From Alteraquisediminimonas sediminicola (GTDB lineage Bacteria > Pseudomonadota > Alphaproteobacteria > Sphingomonadales > Sphingomonadaceae): a DNA stretch of 64,000 bases. The stretch is from contig NZ_JAHXZS010000007.1 in NCBI RefSeq assembly GCF_019740335.1, positions 99,676 through 163,675 of the forward strand, read 5' to 3'. Position 1 is the stretch's first letter; each line of letters begins with the position of its first letter. Below, in pieces: positions 8,242 through 14,674 of the stretch. The notes below the pieces were generated by a model. It was given only the letters and a program-made list of their open reading frames with translations. It was not told the origin of the DNA and searched no databases. A program made the position numbers and the translations under genes.

Positions 8242-10697
8242 CAGGCGAAGAAGTAGGTGGAGGAAAGGACTTGGTTTAGGTCCAGATTACCTCGGGCCGG
8301 TGGGGTAGGTAGATCATAGATAGCTGCCAGTTCGGCTAGCGGATCATGGGCCTCGTACATGGAGATGAACTCCTCACGGATAACCCTGTAGAGGGTGCCT
8401 GCGTCTGCGGCGTGGGTGCCGTAGTCATCGTGGATAGCTGCCAAGATAAGGCCCTGCTCAGCGGACTTTACTACGGTGAGTGCAAGGTGCGCTGCATCGT
8501 GGCTGTGGACGAAGTTAGGGGCTACCCCGTTACGGTGACGGCGGACGTCTGGGGTGTCTGCGTCTACGTTCATGCGGAGGAAGGCGTTGCCGCACAGGTT
8601 GGTGCGGATACGGTGTCCCTGCTGCTCTTGGTAGCGCTGGGTTACTGGGAAGCCTGAGGGGGCGATCCAGCGGATTTCATCATGCTCCCCGCGAATGATC
8701 TGACGGGCAGCGGCTTGTAGCCACTCCATCGCTTCGCGGGCCTTGACGACGACGACAGCGATAGCATCCCAGACGAAGTGCGAGAGGTACTGTGCTGCTC
8801 TGCCATACTCTTCCTTGGGGAACTCTAAGGCCTTGCCAGCCTTGAGGTAGTCCCCGACGATGAAGTCCGAACAGGAGAAGCGGGTGGAGCCGTAAGGCAG
8901 GGTCATGACGCTGCGCTTGACGAGGGTGCGGTTGATGCCGTGGGCTATCCACTTGGCGCGGTAGCCACCTTCATCTTCCTCGGCTGCTTGGAGCATGCGG
9001 AGGGTCTCGTCTGCGACCATCTGGTAGATATCGTTAGGGAGCTCGGAGGGCACGAGGTTCGTAGCCTTCCCACCAATCTCATCCCGGAGCATGGCGGAGA
9101 AGTTCTGCAAGCCATTGCAGCTACCATCCATGCCTACCGGGATACGGTTGACGAAGGTGTCGGGGTCCATGATCCAGTCCCGGTACTCATAGCACCATGC
9201 AAGGAACTGTAGGGGGCAGTCAGCACCCGTCCAGCCATCGTTGGCTACAGGGTCCTCAGCGAAGCCCATGATGAGCTGGTGGCGGTCTGTGACCCACTGG
9301 GCACGATTGTCTAGGGTGTCCTTGTCGAAGCCCCATTTGTTAGCGCCATGCACCTTGAACCAGAGGACTGCGGAGTCCGTGGAGAGGGGCTTACCGTCTG
9401 CGAAGTGCAGCAGGGCCTTCTGCATGTCGGAGCCCTGAGGAGATACCCCAGAGGTCTGTGCATAGAGACGGCCACGGAAGTCCGCGAAGTACATGAAGTA
9501 CACCCGGTCGAACTCCCGGAAGCGATCCGCTACGCTGGTAGCGGTGTAGAATCGACCGTACTTGGTGCCCCGGAGCTTCATCTGGGTGAACCATTCTGCC
9601 TTGCTGCGCTTCCAGTGGATGAACTCCTCAGCCTGTGAGGGGCTCATGGTATCCACGGACATGCCGCCGATCAGCCAGTCAGGCTTGGCGGGGGCCGGGA
9701 ACTCAGCATGGGACAGGATTTCATCCATGTCGAAGTGTCGGGCTACCTGCCGGATAGCATCCAGCATGCGGCCATTGATCTGCCAAGGCACGTTCTGCAA
9801 GGCGTTGATAGCGGCCAGTGGTACGGTCATGTCATGGTTGTTGAACTCATCCCAGTCCCCGAAGCTACGTACAGCGTAGGGCTGCATGCGGCGCATCTCG
9901 GTGGTGTGGAAGCCCCCTTCGGACACGCTGGTCCAGTTGATTGGGGCCTCTACGCATGGGAGGTAGTAAGGGGTGGTCTCAGTGACGTGCCCCTTGATCT
10001 GGTCAATGAGCTCTAGGACTTCTGCCGTGAGCCTAATCTCGATGGACTGACGGACTGCATTGCGGCGGGCTGCTGTGATCGTGGTGTACACGAGCTCCAC
10101 CATGCCTAGGTTAGCGAGGAGGTCTACGAGGTAGGACCCGACCTGCGTGACACCACCCGGCCCCCATTCGGGGAAGGGGATGCCGTTGGCCTTGGCCTGC
10201 ATCTTGAACACTGTCATCCGGTGCCGTTCGCTCTTGCTCATACGGCGACCCAGATCATTGACGAGGGTGTAGAAGAGCTCGGGGCTAGCGGTCTCGAAGA
10301 GGCCAAGCAGGAGCTCGTGATAGACGGCCTTGCCTACCGTGTGGCAGACGGAGCGGGAGTTGTAGCTGATAACGCCCCGGTGGTCCGGGTTCAGCATGGC
10401 GTTAAGGACATTGCGGACAGCGAGGTAGGCTACTGCTTCGGGGTCCAATGTCTCCAAGAGGCTTACGTGTGCCTTGCGGCGACCTGCCCGCTTGGCCTTC
10501 ATGTCATCCTTGATAATCTCGGCCATCGGCAGGATGAACCTGCGGTAGATTGCCTTAGCGTAAGGGTTGTTATCTGCCCTGCCTCCTTCTTCGTTGCGGG
10601 TCATCATACGCTCAGTACGAGCACGGCCAAACGAGTACATTTCCATTTCGAGTTCAACCTGCGAGATAGTCCCCGCAGAAGTAGGAGTAGGGTTCAA
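8241..10697 (-). CDS. single-subunit DNA-directed RNA polymerase (T7 type)
   Basis: 818 residues from a TTG at 10697 (AAGGA 6 nt upstream; a second TTG at 10703 touches the ribosome site). Diagnostic T7 RNA polymerase motifs are present: catalytic DGSCNGLQNFSAMLRDE with the first metal Asp near residue 524, MTLPYGSTRFS (O-helix region with the Tyr-Gly pair), NFVHSHDAAHL, and IHDDYGT with the second metal Asp near residue 757. The protein ends YFFA, like the aromatic FAFA end of T7 RNAP. It transcribes the phage middle and late genes. It lies after the replication genes and directly before the virion genes, as in phiKMV-like phages. Confidence 0.95.
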   Translation of the reverse strand: MNPTPTSAGTISQVELEMEMYSFGRARTERMMTRNEEGGRADNNPYAKAIYRRFILPMAEIIKDDMKAKRAGRRKAHVSLLETLDPEAVAYLAVRNVLNAMLNPDHRGVISYNSRSVCHTVGKAVYHELLLGLFETASPELFYTLVNDLGRRMSKSERHRMTVFKMQAKANGIPFPEWGPGGVTQVGSYLVDLLANLGMVELVYTTITAARRNAVRQSIEIRLTAEVLELIDQIKGHVTETTPYYLPCVEAPINWTSVSEGGFHTTEMRRMQPYAVRSFGDWDEFNNHDMTVPLAAINALQNVPWQINGRMLDAIRQVARHFDMDEILSHAEFPAPAKPDWLIGGMSVDTMSPSQAEEFIHWKRSKAEWFTQMKLRGTKYGRFYTATSVADRFREFDRVYFMYFADFRGRLYAQTSGVSPQGSDMQKALLHFADGKPLSTDSAVLWFKVHGANKWGFDKDTLDNRAQWVTDRHQLIMGFAEDPVANDGWTGADCPLQFLAWCYEYRDWIMDPDTFVNRIPVGMDGSCNGLQNFSAMLRDEIGGKATNLVPSELPNDIYQMVADETLRMLQAAEEDEGGYRAKWIAHGINRTLVKRSVMTLPYGSTRFSCSDFIVGDYLKAGKALEFPKEEYGRAAQYLSHFVWDAIAVVVVKAREAMEWLQAAARQIIRGEHDEIRWIAPSGFPVTQRYQEQQGHRIRTNLCGNAFLRMNVDADTPDVRRHRNGVAPNFVHSHDAAHLALTVVKSAEQGLILAAIHDDYGTHAADAGTLYRVIREEFISMYEAHDPLAELAAIYDLPTPPARGNLDLNQVLSSTYFFA

Positions 10698-10709
10698 TAT
10701 CAATCCTTG

Positions 10710-10859
10710 TTAGGGTCTAGGCTCTTTCAGCCCGAGCTCCATCCGTATCTCGGTAACGATGACGCGGAGGACGGTGGCGAAGCGGTGGCCGTCCTTGCGC
10801 TTCGCAGCGCGGTCAGCCCGCTTGTCCAGTTCGATCAAGAGGTCTTGGATTTTATCCAT
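10710..10859 (-). CDS. small phage protein, 49 aa
   Basis: 49 residues (MDKIQDLLIELDKRADRAA.. to ..GLKEPRP), highly charged and helical. The ATG at 10859 overlaps the end of the DUF3310 gene by 8 nt, and the stop lies a few bases before the ribosome site of the RNA polymerase gene, so it is embedded in the operon. The longer open frame upstream is antisense-like low-complexity sequence and is not used. Function unknown. Confidence 0.55.
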   Translation of the reverse strand: MDKIQDLLIELDKRADRAAKRKDGHRFATVLRVIVTEIRMELGLKEPRP

Positions 10860-11118
10860 CCAAGCCGTACTCGTGTTCGATAAGCATTTGGATTGTGTGG
10901 ATTGCCTTCTCAAGGCTCTCCCGCCCGCCCTTGTCTCGGAAGCGGGTGACGTACTTGATGATGGTGTGCTGCATGGGGTCCAGCCCGTTAGCCATGCTGT
11001 ATTGGAAGGGCTGGATGGCAAGCCTGCTGTAGTGGTTCCCGCCGATCTGGTAGTGGAAGGGGGACCTCTTCGGGCTGGCTAGCCCGAGTGTTTCATTGAA
11101 CTCTTTGACGCTTGGCAT
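10852..11118 (-). CDS. DUF3310 (SaV-like) phage protein
   Basis: 88 residues from the ATG at 11118, which follows GGAGAG and lies 1 nt beyond the previous stop. The core HYQIGGNHYSRLAIQPF, GLDPMQHTIIKYVTRF and KGGRESLEKAIH segments are the DUF3310/SaV signature. Members are common in phages, often among nucleotide-metabolism and replication genes, and some are annotated as nucleotide kinases, but I know of no firm activity. It lies between the phosphoesterase and RNA polymerase genes. Confidence 0.82.
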   Translation of the reverse strand: MPSVKEFNETLGLASPKRSPFHYQIGGNHYSRLAIQPFQYSMANGLDPMQHTIIKYVTRFRDKGGRESLEKAIHTIQMLIEHEYGLDG

Positions 11119-11119
11119 A

Positions 11120-12331
11120 TTACTCTCCGATGTGGTCAAGCTGGATTACGAAGCTGTCGTAGAGCGAGAGCCGATTATCTTTCCGCTCACAGTGAAAACC
11201 CATCCACTGCGCCGGGACAGAAGAATATCCTGCGATGCCAGAATACTCAGTGCCGCCTGCGCCTGCTCCAAAGAAAGCCCCGTTAACAACAAGCTGTCCG
11301 GAGTTGAAGGCGGTGACTGTATGCTTGTCCCCCATGCGGAAGTACGTGAGATGCTTCTTCTCCTGCTCGGCCCGCTTTACTTTGTGGGCTGTCATTGATG
11401 CTTCGGTAACGGAGACGCCAACGCCATGCTCGTACAGGACATGCTGCCCGTAGAAGTCCGAGGTGGCGTAGCTGCCTTCTGGGATTACCCATTCGATATT
11501 GTAGTAGCCTGCCCGATTGCAGACGAGCTCAAGGCTCTTGTAGAGCGGCCATGAAAGCTGCTGCCGACCGGGCTGGAACATGTTGAGGCCGTGGTCATCC
11601 CAGTCATGGTTGCCTGTGATGCAGACTACCTTCATCGGGATGGCGAGGCGGGCCAGAGGCTCCACCACGAACTCGAAGATACCGAGGATAGCATCGAAGA
11701 TTTGCTCCGAGGTCCCGGTGTCCGTAGCCCGTGCGCTGTTCTTGTGCTTCTTGTCGCTCTCGATGATATCCCCAAGCATGGCGAGGGTGATGCTCTCGAT
11801 ATGGTAGCCTGCTTCAACCTTCTGCCTGATCTGGAAGAGGGCAGCGCGTCCGAACTCGAAGAGGCGCTTGCGGGCAACCAGTGTGTTGTATCCCGGTGAG
11901 AGCTTCCCGATCTGCAAGTCAGACAGGAGAAGCTCCACCTGTAGGGCTGTGCCTGCCTGTGGGCCCCGTGGGAGGGCAAGAGGATCATTCGGGGGCCTGT
12001 GTGCCAGTTCAGCAACAAGGCTCTCTACGGCGTCTAGGAAGGCTTCCTTGATGCCTACTGCATCAGCAAGGTGTACAACGTCCCGGCGTAGCTTGCTGTT
12101 CTCTGTTGAGATACTGCGATTGCGGGAGAGTTCCTTCGCTCGGATCAGGGTGTCCGTGAACTCCGTGGGGTCCATGCGGTCCACGATGCGGCGGACGTAT
12201 TGGTGATTGATCTGGCCACGGCCCAGTGTGCTGAGGAACCGCGCGGCCTTGGTAACGCTTCCGTCGTTCTCATTTAGAGCATCACGAATTTCATCGTGAG
12301 AGAACAGATCGGGCTTGATATGCTGTGCTAT
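11120..12331 (-). CDS. calcineurin-like metallophosphoesterase with N-terminal Fis-like helix-turn-helix
   Basis: Phosphoesterase motifs appear in order: LLLSDLQIGK (D-x-Q/H), LGDIIES (GD), CITGNHDWDD (GNHD), LYEHG and FRMGDKHT (a GxxH-like end). Such enzymes cut phosphodiesters or act as nucleases; the phage target is unknown. The first in-frame GTG/ATG is at 12184, but the frame stays open to 12342 and encodes DEIRDALNENDGSVTKAARFL, a convincing Fis/HTH-8 type helix. The best start is an ATA at 12331, 7 nt after AAAAGGA and overlapping the endonuclease VII stop as ATAG. With it the protein is 403 residues; from the GTG it would be 354. The phosphoesterase call is firm, the start is inferred. 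Confidence 0.78.
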   Translation of the reverse strand: MAQHIKPDLFSHDEIRDALNENDGSVTKAARFLSTLGRGQINHQYVRRIVDRMDPTEFTDTLIRAKELSRNRSISTENSKLRRDVVHLADAVGIKEAFLDAVESLVAELAHRPPNDPLALPRGPQAGTALQVELLLSDLQIGKLSPGYNTLVARKRLFEFGRAALFQIRQKVEAGYHIESITLAMLGDIIESDKKHKNSARATDTGTSEQIFDAILGIFEFVVEPLARLAIPMKVVCITGNHDWDDHGLNMFQPGRQQLSWPLYKSLELVCNRAGYYNIEWVIPEGSYATSDFYGQHVLYEHGVGVSVTEASMTAHKVKRAEQEKKHLTYFRMGDKHTVTAFNSGQLVVNGAFFGAGAGGTEYSGIAGYSSVPAQWMGFHCERKDNRLSLYDSFVIQLDHIGE

Positions 12332-12711
12332 GCGGATTTCCTTTTAGCTAGGCGGACCTTGACGGCCTTGGCGTTACGAGCGAGGCGCTTCTCGTCCTCG
12401 GACTTGTGCGTGGGATGGATAAGGCCGGTGATGTTGGTAGTGTGCCGCTGTAGGTACTTCGCTGCCCCGTTGAGGAAGGCAGGCAGGGACTTGACCCCGA
12501 ACCTTGCTGCGTTGTTCTCGACCTTGCCGAGGAGGGAGTTGCAGCTACGGTGCAACGTCCCACGGACTGCCCCTGTGGTATGGCAGTGATCCAGCACAGG
12601 GTCCCCTGCTACGCCCGGAAGGCAGCAGAGGGCGCATAGGTTACGCTGCGATACTAATTGAGCAGAGCGGATCGACTTGATTTGACTGTGAGTTAAGCGT
12701 TGCCCGTGCAA
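12328..12711 (-). CDS. recombination endonuclease VII family nuclease
   Basis: 127 residues. It carries the endonuclease VII zinc/active-site pattern: CALCCLPG (CxxC), then VLDHCHTTGAVRGTLHRSCNSLLGKVEN, with the conserved D-H-C/D-H and N residues. Family members resolve branched DNA (T4 gp49, T7 gp3 functional analogue) before packaging. The start is a TTG at 12711 with GAGAG upstream; it overlaps the 3' end of the exonuclease gene by 71 nt in another frame. Its TAG shares two bases with the proposed ATA start of the phosphoesterase. Confidence 0.85.
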   Translation of the reverse strand: MHGQRLTHSQIKSIRSAQLVSQRNLCALCCLPGVAGDPVLDHCHTTGAVRGTLHRSCNSLLGKVENNAARFGVKSLPAFLNGAAKYLQRHTTNITGLIHPTHKSEDEKRLARNAKAVKVRLAKRKSA

Positions 12712-13663
12712 GTGTTACTCTCTCCTGTAGCCGCTGGGCGGCGTCATATATGTCTGAGGGATAGGCGATGCGGCTGTGGCCCTTGTGGTCCACGAAGTCC
12801 GTGACGGCTGCGTGTGTGTCGCAACGCATCCAGAGGAGGGCGGCTTGCTCTACGTACCTGTCAGCCCAGTCCCCGCCGTAGAAGTCCCGGTAATACAGGG
12901 CCACTGCCTCAGCCGCCTCGGTGGCGGTCAATGCATCAGCGAGGACCTTGATAGCGGCCCCCTCTCCTACGGTCTTGAAGCCATCGCCCTTGGTGTTGCG
13001 GATACCTTCGAGGCCGGGGATATTGTCCGTTGTGTCCCCCATGACCAACTGCATGAAGAACCACTTGAGGCCGTACTGCTTACCGTCCTTGCCCAGCACA
13101 TCGTAGTCACCGGGCATAACGCGGGTGAGGACGTGTGCGTCATCCACGGGCTTCCAGCTTACGTGGAGGCCGGGGAGCATACGCATGTCCTTGTCAGCCG
13201 TAGCGATGGCAGCGTAGCCCGGTCCCCGCCCGATGGCGTAGTGGGAGCAGGCACCGATGCCATCATCAGCCTCGCGGCTGGTCCAGTTCTTAGCTCGGAA
13301 CAGGTGCCCCTCGTAGCCCTGTAACCAATCCTGTAGATAGGCGTGGTTCTTGGGCTTGCTGCCAGAGCGTTTGCCTTGGTAGGGTTTGACGGTAGCGATA
13401 AGGTAACGCTCCCCCTTCTGGCTGCCAGACGCAGTGTTGTGCACCACGATCTTCTCTGAGCCAGTGAGGGACCTGAACTTCTCAATGACGTTCATGGCAT
13501 TGATGCGGGCCTGCCCCGGTGTGCACTCATCGTTCCCACTGGCATAGTAGGCGAGGTAGTCCCCGTCTAAGTGGAGCTCTAAGCCCGGTACAAGGGCGGG
13601 TGCTTCAATGATCTGGGGATTGTTCTCGGCTGCTTCTGCTGTCGCTGTTGCTAGATCGAACAT
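12641..13663 (-). CDS. 5'-3' exonuclease (gp6-like, FEN/PIN fold)
   Basis: 340 residues from the ATG at 13663, which has GGAGG 7 nt upstream; an ATG 6 nt earlier is too close to that site. Features are LHLDGDYLAYYAS (first metal Asp), EADDGIGACSHYA, IATADKDMRML (T-x-D-K-D), and VMGDTTDNIPGLEG, the helix-hairpin-helix entry. These are the acidic motifs of T7 gp6/FEN exonucleases, which remove RNA primers and degrade host DNA. It follows an intrinsic terminator, so it probably has its own promoter or depends on readthrough. The 3' end overlaps the endonuclease VII gene. Confidence 0.88.
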   Translation of the reverse strand: MFDLATATAEAAENNPQIIEAPALVPGLELHLDGDYLAYYASGNDECTPGQARINAMNVIEKFRSLTGSEKIVVHNTASGSQKGERYLIATVKPYQGKRSGSKPKNHAYLQDWLQGYEGHLFRAKNWTSREADDGIGACSHYAIGRGPGYAAIATADKDMRMLPGLHVSWKPVDDAHVLTRVMPGDYDVLGKDGKQYGLKWFFMQLVMGDTTDNIPGLEGIRNTKGDGFKTVGEGAAIKVLADALTATEAAEAVALYYRDFYGGDWADRYVEQAALLWMRCDTHAAVTDFVDHKGHSRIAYPSDIYDAAQRLQERVTLARATLNSQSNQVDPLCSISIAA

Positions 13664-13681
13664 ACTCATTCCTCCAAATGC

Positions 13682-13705
13682 AAAAGGGCACCGCGATGGG
13701 TGCCC
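13682..13705 (-). terminator. intrinsic terminator between the binding-protein and exonuclease genes
   Basis: On the minus strand GGGCACC (13705-13699) pairs with GGTGCCC (13692-13686) across a 6-nt loop, followed by TTTT. It lies only about 20 nt upstream of the exonuclease start, so it probably acts as a partial attenuator within the replication block. Confidence 0.72.
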
Positions 13706-13733
13706 TCCTGCCAATTACGCGCTGTACGGTTGT

Positions 13734-13844
13734 TCAGTGCGGTCGTTGTCGCCATGTGTCGTAGATCGAGTGAACGAACACGAGCAGCGCGACTGCGAGT
13801 ATCGTGGCGCAGAACAGTGCGGCCACTACAACGGAGTCACTCAT
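13734..13844 (-). CDS. small single-pass membrane protein, 36 aa
   Basis: A 36-residue frame starts at an ATG 3 nt after the stop of the preceding gene: MSDSVVVAALF, a hydrophobic span of about 24 residues, then a short basic tail (YDTWRQRPH). No clear ribosome site is visible, so it may be translated by re-initiation. Small one-span proteins in this position could act in host takeover or envelope modification; it is not a recognisable holin. Confidence 0.45.
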   Translation of the reverse strand: MSDSVVVAALFCATILAVALLVFVHSIYDTWRQRPH

Positions 13845-13847
13845 GGA

Positions 13848-14663
13848 TTATACGCCTGCAAGTGGATCGGCTACGCCACCACCCAAGGGCTTCTCTGCAT
13901 CCGGCACGTCTGGCGTACCGCCTGCTTTCAAGAGCTGCTCAATAGGAGAGCCCGTGAAATTCACTGCGGACATGATGGTGTCCTGCCAGAAGTTCTTGCT
14001 GCGGCCTTCCTTGACCACGTTGCCTTCCTTGTCCTTCTTGTCCTCGTACTTCCCGTCAATGAAGAGGGTGTCCCACATGGGTTGAAGGAACTTAGGGCTA
14101 GCGCCCCAGAGGAAGCACTTGAGCGCATTGACCGGGGGATCAACCTGCACTGGCTTCTTGTCCCCCGTTTCAGGATCATCAACGAAGGCAGGGCGAATGG
14201 TGTAGCCATTGGCGTCCCGCAGGTTAGCGTAGGTTTTCTTGTCCGTGCCCTCTCCCTTGGAGTTCTGGACCACGGTGCCTACGAAGGCCTTGCCGAGGAG
14301 CTGGGAGAAGTGGCGGTATTCCTTGGTGGGGTTCAGCTTGTTGAAGAGCTTGAAGAAGTTAGCCTTCTCGCTGAGGCTGAGGTTCTCGGTGATTGTGATT
14401 ACGTGGGGCACCAGAGCATCACCCATCTTAATGGGTGGGTGCTTCGGCCCGCTGAGCTCGAACTGTAGCTTCACCTTGTCGTTGATCTTCACATCGCCAT
14501 TGTAGTTCTGGGAGTGCTTACCGATTTCGATATAGGAGATTAGGCGGAGCTTAACAAAGCCCTCTGCCGGAAGCTCCCGTTCAAAGTCACCGCCGCCCTG
14601 AGACTCGTTCATGTCTGGGCCGGTCTGTACTGCTTCTTCTACTGCGTCCATAATGTTGAACAT
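13848..14663 (-). CDS. putative single-stranded-DNA-binding protein (gp2.5 analogue)
   Basis: 271 residues. The middle is beta-rich (FVKLRLISYIEIGKH, KLQFELSGPKH, FVGTVVQNS), compatible with an OB fold, and the tail is flexible and acidic/Gly-rich (DAEKPLGGGVADPLAGV). It lies between DNA polymerase and exonuclease, where replication accessory proteins sit in this phage group. T7 gp2.5 has a comparable place in the functional set but ends in a strongly acidic tail with Phe, which is weaker here. The assignment is inferred from position and general fold; a structural prediction would settle it. Confidence 0.5.
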   Translation of the reverse strand: MFNIMDAVEEAVQTGPDMNESQGGGDFERELPAEGFVKLRLISYIEIGKHSQNYNGDVKINDKVKLQFELSGPKHPPIKMGDALVPHVITITENLSLSEKANFFKLFNKLNPTKEYRHFSQLLGKAFVGTVVQNSKGEGTDKKTYANLRDANGYTIRPAFVDDPETGDKKPVQVDPPVNALKCFLWGASPKFLQPMWDTLFIDGKYEDKKDKEGNVVKEGRSKNFWQDTIMSAVNFTGSPIEQLLKAGGTPDVPDAEKPLGGGVADPLAGV

Positions 14664-14674
14664 AGGTATTTCCT

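Noticed and set aside
10860..11021. Upstream extension of the 49-residue protein to 103 residues
   Set aside because: The extra part is a Ser/Thr/Pro-rich shadow of the DUF3310 gene; the ATG at 10859 overlapping that gene's stop is the sensible start.
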